DNA of 53,822 bases from an uncultured Eubacteriales bacterium (GTDB lineage Bacteria > Bacillota > Clostridia > Christensenellales > UBA1242). Positions 24,109-32,489 of this stretch are shown here, piece after piece. The notes beneath the pieces were generated by a model. That model worked only from the letters and a program-made list of their open reading frames with translations, ran no database searches and had not been told where the DNA came from. Each line of letters starts with the position of its first letter. The first letter of the stretch is position 1. The stretch is taken from positions 138,605-192,426 of the forward strand of contig CAOQYA010000001.1 of the NCBI GenBank assembly GCA_948514155.1. Direction: 5' to 3'. Both the position numbers and the translations under genes were made by a program.

Positions 24109-24145
24109 AAAAACACTTGCAGAAGAGTGTTTTTTGTGCTATAAT
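24109..24145 (+). promoter_or_regulatory. rpsF-operon promoter overlapped by an inverted repeat
   Basis: TTGCAG (24117-24122), a 17-nt spacer and the extended -10 TGCTATAAT (hexamer 24140-24145). A 9-bp perfect inverted repeat (24109-24117 with 24126-24134, half-site AAAAACACT) overlaps the -35 and could be an operator or a terminator of something upstream. Confidence 0.65.
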
Positions 24146-24167
24146 TTGTCAGTCGATAAAAATCCTT

Positions 24168-24191
24168 GCTTAAATTGAGTGAAATTTAAGC
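24168..24191 (+). promoter_or_regulatory. Leader hairpin upstream of rpsF
   Basis: A perfect 9-bp stem (GCTTAAATT / AATTTAAGC) with a 6-nt loop lies in the rpsF 5'-UTR. An autoregulatory S6-S18 site is known at this position in many bacteria, but its conserved CCG is not visible here, so the role is open. Confidence 0.4.
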
Positions 24192-24219
24192 CTAAATTGT
24201 CCAAAAGGAGGAAAAACAC

Positions 24220-24501
24220 ATGCCTAAATACGAACTTATGTATATCATTGCACCTGATATGAGCGAAGAAAAAAGGGAAGAACTTATTGCTAAGTTCCGC
24301 GCTTATGTTGAGGGCAAGGGCGGCAAAATTGAAGGCGTTGACAAGTGGGGAATGAAAAAACTTGCTTATCAAATCAATTTCAAGAGCGAAGGTTTCTATG
24401 TGCTCATGAAAATGGAAATGCCTGCAGCTGAGGTTGATGCTATGAGCAAGCTTATGAACATCACCGAAGGCATTATGCGTCACCAATTTGTTAGAAACTA
24501 A
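24220..24501 (+). CDS. rpsF: Ribosomal protein S6
   Basis: 93 residues, full length for S6. MPKYELMYIIAPDMSEE is the first strand of its ferredoxin-like fold, and the WGMKKLAYQINFKSEGFYVLM block is diagnostic. S6 sits on the platform of the 30S subunit next to S18. RBS AAGGAGG, 8 nt before ATG. It is the first gene of the rpsF-ssb-rpsR operon, and rpmE follows closely. Confidence 0.97.
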   Translation: MPKYELMYIIAPDMSEEKREELIAKFRAYVEGKGGKIEGVDKWGMKKLAYQINFKSEGFYVLMKMEMPAAEVDAMSKLMNITEGIMRHQFVRN

Positions 24502-24537
24502 AATTTGAGAGGGCCCTTAAGCCCAAGGAGAAAAAAT

Positions 24538-24951
24538 ATGAACAAGGTAATACTGATAGGCAATTTGTCTAAAGACCCTGAACTTTCAACAACCAACGGC
24601 GGAGTTTCTGTTTGCAGATTTACAATCGCTGTTCAAAGAAGATTTCAAAACGCCGACGGCGAAAGAGAAGCAGATTTTATCAATGTTGTTGTTTGGCGTG
24701 CTCAGGCCGAGAATTGCCACAAGTATTTGAGAAAAGGCTCCAAGTGCGCTGTTGACGGAAGAATTCAAACTTCGTCATATGAGGCACAGGACGGAACAAG
24801 AAGATATGTAACAGAAGTTGTTGCAGATAACATTGAATTTGTGGGATCGAGAAGAGACGACGCTGAGGCACCAGTTGCGGCAAGAAGTGAAAAACCTTCC
24901 AAGCCAGTTGCTGAACTTGAGCCAATCGATGACGACTCGCTTCCATTCTAA
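24538..24951 (+). CDS. ssb: Single-stranded DNA-binding protein
   Basis: 137 residues from ATG 24538 (RBS AAGGAGA); an upstream in-frame ATG at 24505 would add 11 residues not seen in the family. The OB-fold begins MNKVILIGNLSKDPEL, with the DNA-contacting stretch VCRFTIAVQRRF, and ends near residue 105. A short disordered linker leads to the acidic tip DDDSLPF that recruits repair and replication partners. It binds ssDNA as a tetramer. Being between rpsF and rpsR is the standard bacterial arrangement. Confidence 0.97.
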   Translation: MNKVILIGNLSKDPELSTTNGGVSVCRFTIAVQRRFQNADGEREADFINVVVWRAQAENCHKYLRKGSKCAVDGRIQTSSYEAQDGTRRYVTEVVADNIEFVGSRRDDAEAPVAARSEKPSKPVAELEPIDDDSLPF

Positions 24952-24963
24952 AAGGAGTATAAA

Positions 24964-25221
24964 ATGAGCGAAGTTAAAGCTGAAGAAAGACCGGTTAAGA
25001 AATTCCGTAAACCTTCCAAAAAGAAAGTTTGCGCTTTCTGCGTTGCCGGCGAAAAAGAAATTGACTACAAAGATGTTGCAAAATTAAGAAAATTTATCAC
25101 CGAGAAGGGAAAGATTTTGCCTAGAAGACAAACAGGAGTTTGCTCTCACCACCAGAGAAAACTTGCAGTTGCAATTAAGCGCGCAAGAAATATGGCACTT
25201 CTTCCATTCGTTGGGGACTAA
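24964..25221 (+). CDS. rpsR: Ribosomal protein S18
   Basis: 85 residues. CAFCVAGEKEIDYKDV and LRKFITEKGKILPRRQTGVCSHHQRKLAVAIKRAR are the S18 signature; C-x-x-C plus C-x-H-H may coordinate zinc. A lysine-rich N-terminus is normal. RBS AAAGGAG. S18 pairs with S6, encoded two genes upstream. Confidence 0.97.
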   Translation: MSEVKAEERPVKKFRKPSKKKVCAFCVAGEKEIDYKDVAKLRKFITEKGKILPRRQTGVCSHHQRKLAVAIKRARNMALLPFVGD

Positions 25222-25232
25222 GGAGGGGGAAT

Positions 25233-25439
25233 ATGAAAGATAGCATTCATCCAGAATATCACGAGGTTAATGTTGTTTGCGCTTGCGGAAACACATTCAA
25301 AACTCGTTCGACCGTTAAAGGCGACACTCTTAGCGTTGATATTTGCAACAAATGTCACCCATTCTTCACAGGAAAGAAGAAGATTGTTGACGCCAGCGGA
25401 ACAGTTGATAAGTTCAAGAAAAAATACGGACTTGATTAA
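25233..25439 (+). CDS. rpmE: Ribosomal protein L31, zinc-binding type
   Basis: 68 residues. CACG near residue 17 and CNKCHPFFTGKKKIVD carry the four ligands of the C+ (zinc-binding) form of L31. L31 bridges the two subunits of the ribosome. RBS AGGAGGG. It is followed by a terminator. In relatives rpmE is normally followed by the DUF1385-prmC-prfA genes; here a helicase gene is inserted between. Confidence 0.96.
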   Translation: MKDSIHPEYHEVNVVCACGNTFKTRSTVKGDTLSVDICNKCHPFFTGKKKIVDASGTVDKFKKKYGLD

Positions 25440-25448
25440 AAAAAAGAT

Positions 25449-25475
25449 AAAAAACGCCGATTTGGCGTTTTTTTT
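25449..25475 (+). terminator. Terminator of the rpsF-ssb-rpsR-rpmE operon
   Basis: AACGCC-GATTT-GGCGTT flanked by A- and T-runs. Confidence 0.9.
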
Positions 25476-25505
25476 GTGCAGATAATTTAAAATTTTGATT
25501 AAATA

Positions 25506-25543
25506 TTGACGAAAACATCGGGGAATGATATAATTAAAATATG
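25506..25543 (+). promoter_or_regulatory. Near-consensus promoter placed for a leaderless helicase mRNA
   Basis: TTGACG (25506-25511), a 17-nt spacer and the extended -10 TGATATAAT (hexamer 25529-25534). The ATG at 25541 lies 6 nt after the hexamer, where transcription would begin. No RBS is present. Confidence 0.75.
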
Positions 25544-27823
25544 GAAACAAAACTTTTTAAACATAATGAAGAAGCCTACAGAAAAGTGTTAGAAAAACTC
25601 AGTGAAAAAGGCCGAGCGGCAGTTGTTCACCCAACTGGAACGGGCAAGATGTTTATCGCGGCGCAGTGGCTTGTTGATAACCCGAGCGAAAGTTTTTTAT
25701 TCATGGCGCCAACCTATGAAATTATCGACCAGTTTAAAAACACACTTGCAGCATTTGGCAAAACGGAAGACGATTTCCCTTTTCTTCGAACTGCCATTTA
25801 TGACCAAGGCAAAAAAGAAGTTCTCAAGAACACTCACTTTGATAAAATTGTGCTTGACGAGTTTCACAGATGCGGCGCGCCAGTCTGGGGTGAAACTGTC
25901 AACAGTATTCTTGAAAACAATAAAACGGCCGAAATTCTTGGGCTTTCTGCAACTCCGGTGAGAGTGCTTGATAATCAAAAAGACATGGCGGACATTCTTT
26001 TTAAAGACGCTGTTGCTTCAACAATGACGCTCGAGGAAGCAATGGCCGAAGAGATTTTGCCATGCCCAATCTACATTTGCTCACAATTTACTTGTAAGGA
26101 CGAAATTGTAAAATACAGGAATAAAGTTAATAAACTTGTTCAAAGCGCAGAAAAGTCGCAACTTTTGGAAAATCTGGATAAAGCAAGCAAGGAACTTAAA
26201 GGTCTTAAAACTCCCGCTGAACTTATAAAAGAATATGCTCCGAAAAATGGCAAGTTCATAATCTTTTGTGAAGATACTGATGCTATGATCGCAAGATTTG
26301 ACATTTTAGAGGTTTGGTGTGAAGAGGCCGGGCTTTCTAAGCCCAAACTTTTCTGTGTTTCAGCCGCTCAAGATGAAAAAGATAACCAAGCAGCGATTGC
26401 AAATTTTGAAAAAGATAAATCTGAAGGCTTAAAGTTTTTATTCTCTGTAAACAAACTTAACGAAGGAGTGCACATTAACGGCGTCGACGGAGTTATGATG
26501 TTCAGGCACACTTTTTCACCAATCTTATATAGACAGCAACTTGGGCGCGCATTAACTTGCGTGAACGATAAACAGCCACTGGTCTTTGACTTTGCGGATA
26601 ACTATCAAGCGGGAAATCAAGGAGTGGCACTATATGAAGAATATAAAGATCTGCTAACTGAGAAAGGCAAAAAACTCAATAGTAATTTTCAACTTGTTGA
26701 CCAATTTAAGAATTTGCGTGACTTAATTGAAAGTGTAGACCTCTCTACTCAACAAACATGGCATGATTGGTTTAAACTCGCTAAGGAATATTATCAGCGT
26801 GAAGGCGATCTGCTCGTCCCAAGAAAGTATGTGGATAAAAATGGGAACAGACTGGGCAACTGGATAGGGTCGCAGAGAACCTTAAATAAAATCGGCGCGT
26901 TGGACGACGAGCGAAAGAAACTTTTGGATAGTATCGGAATGGTGTATGACTCTCGCTTGGCTAAACTTAAGGACAAGATCAAAGTTCTGGATATGTATAT
27001 TAAAGAAAACAAGTGCACTATCAATGATGTGGCGGGAAGTGTTGAATACAAGGGATTTAAACTAGGCAAATGGATAGAAAGCGCTAAAAGCCGAAAAGAA
27101 CAATCTACCATTTGGAAGCCGCTTCTCGAGGCTTTTGAAGAAAGAGGAATTGTTTGGTCAAAAAAGAGGGAAACTTCTTTTTACGACGACCTTAAAAAAC
27201 TCGACGAATATATCGCAAGAACAGGAAAGAACATTAACGAAATTTCTCGCACGGAAGTTGACAAAGAGAATAATTTTAATGTTGGGCTTTGGCTTAGAAC
27301 TAAGCGAGTAAGTTACAAAAAAAGCACACTTGAGGATTATAAAGTAAAGTGCCTTGAAGAGAGAAATATTGCTTGGGATCTTAAGAAATATGACTTTTAT
27401 AATAGACTTAATCTTATAGATAATGAATGTAAGGAAAAAGGCATAACGATAAACGAGATAGTTTACACATATAAAATTGGAGATTTTCCTGCTGGCGCTT
27501 GGATTGCTGATAAAAAGGTCCTATATAAGAAAGGAAAACTTCCAGACTATCAATCGAAAGAATTTGAAAAAAGGCAAATTAGGTGGGATACTAACGAAGT
27601 GCTTTTCTATGAAACATTAGATATAGTTAAAAGAAAGTGCAAAGAAGATCACATTAATATAAATGACATTGGATATAACTGCTGCTATGAAGATGTGGCG
27701 ATTGGCAAGTGGCTGAGTAAGAAAAATACGCTAAACACAGCGGGAACGCTTCCAAACTATCAAAAGAAAGAACTTAAATCTGCAGGTTATATTTTTAGGA
27801 GTGAGGAAGTTTCGCCACGATAG
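25541..27823 (+). CDS. Superfamily-2 helicase with helicase-associated (HA) repeats
   Basis: 760 residues. Residues 1-390 form a two-lobe SF2 helicase: HPTGTGKMFIAA (Walker A with Met where Ser/Thr is usual), VLDEFHRCGAPVW (DExH-type Walker B), LGLSATPVR (motif III) and YRQQLGRAL (motif VI). The C-terminal half holds about five repeats of 60-70 residues with the pattern G-x-x-x-G-x-W-I, as in helicase-associated domains, which probably bind nucleic acid. It is a single-gene cassette with its own promoter and terminator, inserted between rpmE and the prmC gene. Its function is unknown; mobile or defence-related use is speculation. Confidence 0.85.
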   Translation: METKLFKHNEEAYRKVLEKLSEKGRAAVVHPTGTGKMFIAAQWLVDNPSESFLFMAPTYEIIDQFKNTLAAFGKTEDDFPFLRTAIYDQGKKEVLKNTHFDKIVLDEFHRCGAPVWGETVNSILENNKTAEILGLSATPVRVLDNQKDMADILFKDAVASTMTLEEAMAEEILPCPIYICSQFTCKDEIVKYRNKVNKLVQSAEKSQLLENLDKASKELKGLKTPAELIKEYAPKNGKFIIFCEDTDAMIARFDILEVWCEEAGLSKPKLFCVSAAQDEKDNQAAIANFEKDKSEGLKFLFSVNKLNEGVHINGVDGVMMFRHTFSPILYRQQLGRALTCVNDKQPLVFDFADNYQAGNQGVALYEEYKDLLTEKGKKLNSNFQLVDQFKNLRDLIESVDLSTQQTWHDWFKLAKEYYQREGDLLVPRKYVDKNGNRLGNWIGSQRTLNKIGALDDERKKLLDSIGMVYDSRLAKLKDKIKVLDMYIKENKCTINDVAGSVEYKGFKLGKWIESAKSRKEQSTIWKPLLEAFEERGIVWSKKRETSFYDDLKKLDEYIARTGKNINEISRTEVDKENNFNVGLWLRTKRVSYKKSTLEDYKVKCLEERNIAWDLKKYDFYNRLNLIDNECKEKGITINEIVYTYKIGDFPAGAWIADKKVLYKKGKLPDYQSKEFEKRQIRWDTNEVLFYETLDIVKRKCKEDHININDIGYNCCYEDVAIGKWLSKKNTLNTAGTLPNYQKKELKSAGYIFRSEEVSPR

Positions 27824-27830
27824 ACTGATT

Positions 27831-27875
27831 AAAACTTCGTGCTTTGGGCAAAAATCTAGGCATGAAGTTTTTTTT
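27831..27875 (+). terminator. Terminator of the helicase gene
   Basis: A 12-bp stem (27831-27842 with 27860-27871, one G-T wobble) with a 17-nt loop is followed by eight T. It overlaps the beginning of the next open reading frame. Confidence 0.85.
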
Positions 27876-29574
27876 CTTTCCTTGTTCGATAGGGGTGCGC
27901 TGCCAAACGAGAGAGCGATACGCGCTTGCGGTTATTGACGAGCGTGGGGCAAAGCGTCTTCGAAGCGGTAGGACAAAAAATAAGATTGTTTTTTGGAATT
28001 TCCCGATTTTTAGGGGAATAAGTTATTTCTTTCTTGGAATTTGGGCGCTTTTGTCTGCTTTTTGGGATGCGGCAAAACTTTCCCCGACCGTGGGCGAAGG
28101 CGTTGGCGATAAAATCTCGGGCAAACTCAATGTTAAAAAAGAAAGCGTGCTGATAAGCTTCTTGCTTGTGAGCAGTTTGATTATCTCGCTCTTTCTTTTT
28201 GGATATGTTCCGTCGAAACTTTCATTTCTCTTAATTGGAATGAGCATGAATTTTGCGCTCAGAAACTTTTTGATTGCGCTCACAAAAGTTTTTTTGTTCT
28301 TTGTTATTCTTCTCATTCTCCGCTTTATTCCGGCAATGCAAGATTTATACAAGTTTAATGGCGCGTGCAATCAGGTGCGCCTAAGGCAGGGCAGCAGTTT
28401 AAAAAATGATAAACTTGACCACCACACGCCATTCAATGTGCTTAACATCATTGTTTTTACTTTTCTTTTGAGTATTTTTGTGATAACATGTGTGGGAATA
28501 AGTTTGGCGTGGCATTTTAACATCTTAGTCAATCTTGCCATCTTTCTTGCCTGCGCAGCAGTTAGTTTTGAGATTTGCTATTTTGCAGAAAAGAACAAGT
28601 GGACAAGAGTTTTGGCAGTTGTGACCGACTTTTTTGTGAGCGCCAAGCCGAACATAACTCATGACGAAATTGCAAGGGTGGCGCTCAACGAGGCCAAACT
28701 TTCTACGGGAGAGGAAAAGGTGAAAGAAAAAGAGGTGCCGCTTTCCAGTGTGCTTGCAGAAATGCAGACGGAACTTGAAAAAGCAGGCAAATATGAAAAA
28801 AGCGATGTGGAGTGGATTATTGCCACAGTTTTAAATAAATCCCGCGCTGAGGCCAAACTTGTTAAAAGTTTTCAGCCTAAAGAATATCGCGATATCATGA
28901 AAGCCACAGCCGCCAGAGCAAGCGGAAAGCCGCTTTCAGCAATTTTTGGCTTTGTGGAATTTTACGGCCTCAAGTTTGATGTCAACAAGAAGGTGCTTGC
29001 CCCAAGAATGGAGACGGAACTTCTTGTTGAAGAGGTGATTAAAGCCTCGTCGGGTAAAAAAGGCGTGGAGATTTTGGATGTGGGCACAGGCAGCGGCGCG
29101 ATTGCCATCAGCGTTGCGAAGTTCACAAAAGCGAAAGTTTCGGCAATCGACATTTCGAAGGGGGCGCTTTCGGTGGCCAAGGCAAATGCCGAAAAAAATG
29201 GCGTGAAAGTGGAATTTATTGAGTCAGACCTCTTTAACAAGTTGAAAAATCGCAGAAAGTTTGATATAATCGTATCGAACCCTCCATATATTCGTTCGCT
29301 TGACATCGAGGGCCTCGACGAAGAAGTTAAAAACTTCGACCCGCGTCAGGCACTCGACGGCGGCGAGGACGGGCTTGATTATTATCGCGCCATTGCTTTA
29401 CAAGCGCATAAATATCTTAAGAAAGGCGGAGAACTTTTCCTTGAAATTGGCCAAGGTCAATTTAAAGATGTGGAAAAAATTTTGACGGACAACGGCTGGA
29501 GCGATGTTTCAAACAAAAAGGACTATTCAAAAATTATCAGAATTGTAAGGGCAAAACATGACAAACGCAAATGA
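27862..29574 (+). CDS. prmC: DUF1385 (YqhQ-like) membrane domain fused to PrmC release-factor methyltransferase; altered N-terminus
   Basis: About 570 residues. An N-terminal DUF1385 part (about 20-260) with four or five membrane helices (FRGISYFFLGIWALL onward) is joined to a complete PrmC. PrmC uses SAM to methylate the Gln of the GGQ motif in release factors; its DVGTGSGAIAIS and SNPPYIRS motifs are intact. The two are separate neighbouring genes in many Bacillota. The family's conserved GGQAVIEGVMMRG start is not visible. Instead the first codons (MKFFFF) come from the terminator hairpin of the helicase gene, and no RBS is seen. The true start is uncertain (ATG 27862, TTG 27844, GTG 27895 or internal). 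It overlaps prfA by 17 nt. Confidence 0.8.
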   Translation: MKFFFFPCSIGVRCQTRERYALAVIDERGAKRLRSGRTKNKIVFWNFPIFRGISYFFLGIWALLSAFWDAAKLSPTVGEGVGDKISGKLNVKKESVLISFLLVSSLIISLFLFGYVPSKLSFLLIGMSMNFALRNFLIALTKVFLFFVILLILRFIPAMQDLYKFNGACNQVRLRQGSSLKNDKLDHHTPFNVLNIIVFTFLLSIFVITCVGISLAWHFNILVNLAIFLACAAVSFEICYFAEKNKWTRVLAVVTDFFVSAKPNITHDEIARVALNEAKLSTGEEKVKEKEVPLSSVLAEMQTELEKAGKYEKSDVEWIIATVLNKSRAEAKLVKSFQPKEYRDIMKATAARASGKPLSAIFGFVEFYGLKFDVNKKVLAPRMETELLVEEVIKASSGKKGVEILDVGTGSGAIAISVAKFTKAKVSAIDISKGALSVAKANAEKNGVKVEFIESDLFNKLKNRRKFDIIVSNPPYIRSLDIEGLDEEVKNFDPRQALDGGEDGLDYYRAIALQAHKYLKKGGELFLEIGQGQFKDVEKILTDNGWSDVSNKKDYSKIIRIVRAKHDKRK

Positions 29575-30643
29575 CATTTTACAGAAAACTTTAAAGATTA
29601 GAAACAGAAGCGCAGAACTTTCGGAGCAAATCGCTTCTCCTTCTGTTATTGCCGACAACAAAACTTGGAGGGCGCTTGCAAAAGAGCATTCCTCTTTACA
29701 GGAAATTGTTGAGGCGTCCGAAAAACTTGAAAAAGCCATTTCTGACAAAGCCGCTTGTGAGCGCGACCGCGATAACGAGCACGACCACGAACTTAAGGCA
29801 ATGTTTGAAGAGGAATGCGAAAAGTTAACAAAACAAATTGACGGGCTTTGCGAAGATATCAAATTTTTGCTGCTTCCAAAAGACGAGAACGACGATGCCA
29901 ACATTATCATGGAAATTCGTGCGGCGGCGGGCGGCGAAGAGTCGGCACTGTTTGCAACAGAACTTATGAGAATGTATACTTATTATGCCGAAAGCCACCA
30001 CTGGAAAATGGAAATTTCGGATGTGAACGAGACCGAACTTGGCGGAATTAAGGAAGCAACATTCTTCATTAAAGGAAAAGGCGCCTACAGTCGCCTAAAA
30101 TATGAAGCGGGCGTGCATAGAGTTCAGCGCGTTCCGGAAACCGAGTCTCAGGGAAGAATTCACACATCCACAGCCACAGTTGCAGTGCTGCCCGAAGTTG
30201 AGGAAGTTGATTTTGAAATTCTCGACTCCGACCTTCGTGTTGATACATATCGTGCCAGCGGCGCGGGTGGTCAGCACATCAATAAAACGGACAGTGCGAT
30301 CAGATTGACCCACCTTCCGACCGGAATTGTGGTCACTTGCCAAGACGAGCGCAGCCAAATCAAAAATCGTGAGAAAGCGATGCGCATTTTGCAGAGTAAA
30401 CTCTACGAACTCTATCAGTCGGAAAAAGACAAGGAGTTTAAGGACAGTCGCCGCGCGCAAGTGGGAACGGGCGACCGCAGCGAACGCGTGCGAACATATA
30501 ACTATCCACAGGGCAGGGTGACAGACCACAGAGTGAATGTGTCGTCCTATGACCTTGAGGGGGTGCTTAATGGCAATATCGACCTCTTCATTGACGCTTT
30601 GATATTAAAGGACCGCACTGAAAAACTTGAAAGTGGAGAATAA
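29558..30643 (+). CDS. prfA: Peptide chain release factor 1
   Basis: 361 residues. RF1 recognises UAA and UAG and releases the peptide. The stop-codon reading tripeptide PET (in RVPETESQGRIHTS) is of RF1 type, and the catalytic loop SGAGGQHINKTDSA carries the Gln modified by PrmC, which is encoded immediately upstream. The N-terminal helical domain is full length. RBS AAGG inside the prmC end. Confidence 0.97.
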   Translation: MTNANDILQKTLKIRNRSAELSEQIASPSVIADNKTWRALAKEHSSLQEIVEASEKLEKAISDKAACERDRDNEHDHELKAMFEEECEKLTKQIDGLCEDIKFLLLPKDENDDANIIMEIRAAAGGEESALFATELMRMYTYYAESHHWKMEISDVNETELGGIKEATFFIKGKGAYSRLKYEAGVHRVQRVPETESQGRIHTSTATVAVLPEVEEVDFEILDSDLRVDTYRASGAGGQHINKTDSAIRLTHLPTGIVVTCQDERSQIKNREKAMRILQSKLYELYQSEKDKEFKDSRRAQVGTGDRSERVRTYNYPQGRVTDHRVNVSSYDLEGVLNGNIDLFIDALILKDRTEKLESGE

Positions 30644-30668
30644 AAAAACGAGCAATTGCTCGTTTTTT
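30642..30668. terminator. Bidirectional terminator between prfA and degV
   Basis: The perfect palindrome CGAGCAATTGCTCG is flanked by A- and T-runs. Confidence 0.9.
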
Positions 30669-31542
30669 ATTTTGCGAAGTGATTTGCAAATATTCCCACG
30701 CCGAGTGAGCCGGGGCCGATGTGGCAGGCTACGCTTAGGGAAAGATTGTCCACCATAACAACCTTCATGTTAGGGAACTCTTTTTCGATTTCTTCTTTGA
30801 ACTTTAGGGCCTCTTCTTTAAACTGTGTGTGCGCTATTCCAAACACCATTTGGCCTTTAGCATATTCGTCGCTGAATTCGCCTTCAAGTTCCGACCTGAA
30901 CTTTTGCAAAATCTTTTTCTTTGCTTGTGTTAAAGACATTGTTGTTGCAAACTTTTCGAAACTCTTGCCTCTGGAATAGAGAACTGGCTTAAGTTTAAGC
31001 ATGTCGCCAAGCGCTGCCGCGGCAGGACTGATGCGTCCGCCTTTTTTAAGATATTTGAGCACGCCCATAACAATGTAAATTGAAGACTTGGCTTTTGTTT
31101 TTTCCAAGAATTCTTTGATTTCTTTTGCGCTCATGCCCATTTTAGCCATTTCAATGGCTTCCCACACGCTCATTTTTTGTGAAATTGATATGCGAAGGTT
31201 GTCCACCACTTGCACTCTGCCGTCATATTTCTGAGCATAGACCTTGGCATTTTCGCATGTGCCGCTAAGCCCGCTGGACATTGGAATGTAAACAAGTTCG
31301 TCGCTTGTCTGCAAAATTTCGTCCCAAATTTCTTCCAAGCTGATTTGCGAAGGCTGCGATGTTTTAACATCTGCATCCTTTTCAAGGAACTCGAAGAACT
31401 TTTCTTGTGTCATGTTAATGTCTTCAAGATATTCCTCGTCATTTATCGTGAATGGCATTGGGAGCACTCTAATTCCAAGTGCCTTGCCTTCTTCTTGGGT
31501 GATGCCCGAGTTTGAGTCTGTGAGTATGGTTACTTTTTTCAT
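30667..31542 (-). CDS. DegV family fatty-acid-binding protein
   Basis: 291 residues from ATG 31542 (RBS GGAGT), not the more distant upstream start. VTILTDSNSGITQEEGKALGIRVLPMPFTIND is the typical DegV beginning. A TSQPS segment and the VYIPMSSGLSGTCENA loop, which bind the fatty-acid carboxylate in this family, are both present. Such proteins feed fatty acids to FakA kinase, but no fakA is visible here. Monocistronic. Confidence 0.93.
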   Translation of the reverse strand: MKKVTILTDSNSGITQEEGKALGIRVLPMPFTINDEEYLEDINMTQEKFFEFLEKDADVKTSQPSQISLEEIWDEILQTSDELVYIPMSSGLSGTCENAKVYAQKYDGRVQVVDNLRISISQKMSVWEAIEMAKMGMSAKEIKEFLEKTKAKSSIYIVMGVLKYLKKGGRISPAAAALGDMLKLKPVLYSRGKSFEKFATTMSLTQAKKKILQKFRSELEGEFSDEYAKGQMVFGIAHTQFKEEALKFKEEIEKEFPNMKVVMVDNLSLSVACHIGPGSLGVGIFANHFAK

Positions 31543-31641
31543 GTTACTCCTTTGCAAAAATATTATCCTTAATATATTATCAATTATACAAAATAGCTTG
31601 CTAAAAAACAACTAAATTCGCCTTTAAACATGCACAGAGTG

Positions 31642-32082
31642 CTATATCGCCTCAATCATAACCTTGATGCTTGCCGAAACTTGCGGGTGGAGTTTGATTT
31701 CGATGCTATATGCTCCCGCCGCTTTAAGCGAAGGGCAGTTGATTTTTTTCTTTTCAATTTCATAGCCAAGACTGGAGAGTTTTTCGGAAAGTTCCTTGCT
31801 TGTTATAGCTCCAAAACTTTTGCCATTTTCGCCGCACTTAATTTGCATGTTAAGGCTGAGCTCTTCAAGTTTTTTCTTAAGTTCTTCCGCCGCTTTAAGC
31901 GCCTCGGCTTTGTGAAAGGCGTCTGCAGAATTTTTTTGAGCCTGAGCGGAAAGAGCGCTGTTGTCGGCCACGCGTGCAAGATTGTTTTTAAGAAGAAAGT
32001 TGTGTGCATAGCCGTCTGCCACATTTTTGATTTCTCCCTTCTTGCCGCAGCCGCGAACATCGGATAAAAGCACAATTTTCAT
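31642..32082 (-). CDS. rplI: Ribosomal protein L9
   Basis: 146 residues. MKIVLLSDVRGCGKKGEIKNVADGYAHNFL is the conserved rRNA-binding N-domain, followed by the long connecting helix and a C-domain, so it is a full-length L9. RBS AAGAGGTG. It is not linked to rpsF/ssb/rpsR, with which it is clustered in many bacteria. Confidence 0.97.
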   Translation of the reverse strand: MKIVLLSDVRGCGKKGEIKNVADGYAHNFLLKNNLARVADNSALSAQAQKNSADAFHKAEALKAAEELKKKLEELSLNMQIKCGENGKSFGAITSKELSEKLSSLGYEIEKKKINCPSLKAAGAYSIEIKLHPQVSASIKVMIEAI

Positions 32083-32167
32083 ATTTTCACCTCTTAACGA
32101 AAATTTTATCTGAAAATGGGCTAAAAGTCAAACAAATTGGCAAAACTCTTCTCTAAGGAGAGATAAT

Positions 32168-32479
32168 ATGGACATACGATGCAGAAAACTCAAGTGTGCG
32201 TTTAACGACCACTTCACTTGCAAGGCAAGGGGAATAACAGTAACAAAAAATGCGCTTTGTAGCCAATATATTGAAGACGAAAGCAAAGAGGAGCCGGACA
32301 CTTCCAAACACATGTTCGACCGAACTCCCAAATACAGCCCGCAACGCGACTCCAAGGCTATCGAGATTGAATGCTGCGCAAAATGCATATTAAATCACGA
32401 GGGCAAGTGCGTGGCAAATGGTATAACGATAAACGACTATCGAGCAAAGCCTGCATGTTTAACATATTTGAAAAAATAG
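32168..32479 (+). CDS. DUF1540 protein, two Cys-rich repeats
   Basis: 103 residues. Two copies of a short Cys-rich motif are separated by a charged linker: first C-x4-C-x7-C-x12-C with the TCKARGITV core, then CCAKC-x8-C with the KCVANGITI core. This matches DUF1540, small proteins of unknown function that may bind metal. RBS AGGAGAG 6 nt before ATG. The last bases of this gene lie upstream of a promoter for the following unknown gene. Confidence 0.8.
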   Translation: MDIRCRKLKCAFNDHFTCKARGITVTKNALCSQYIEDESKEEPDTSKHMFDRTPKYSPQRDSKAIEIECCAKCILNHEGKCVANGITINDYRAKPACLTYLKK

Positions 32480-32489
32480 AATTCTTTTA

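Noticed and set aside
24151..24219. Classical S6:S18 autoregulatory leader motif
   Set aside because: The hairpin is present, but the conserved CCG-containing bulge/loop needed for the call is not visible.
27862..27876. ATG 27862 as a secure start of the DUF1385-PrmC gene
   Set aside because: It lies in the 3' arm of the helicase terminator and has no RBS. It was kept only as a nominal coordinate.
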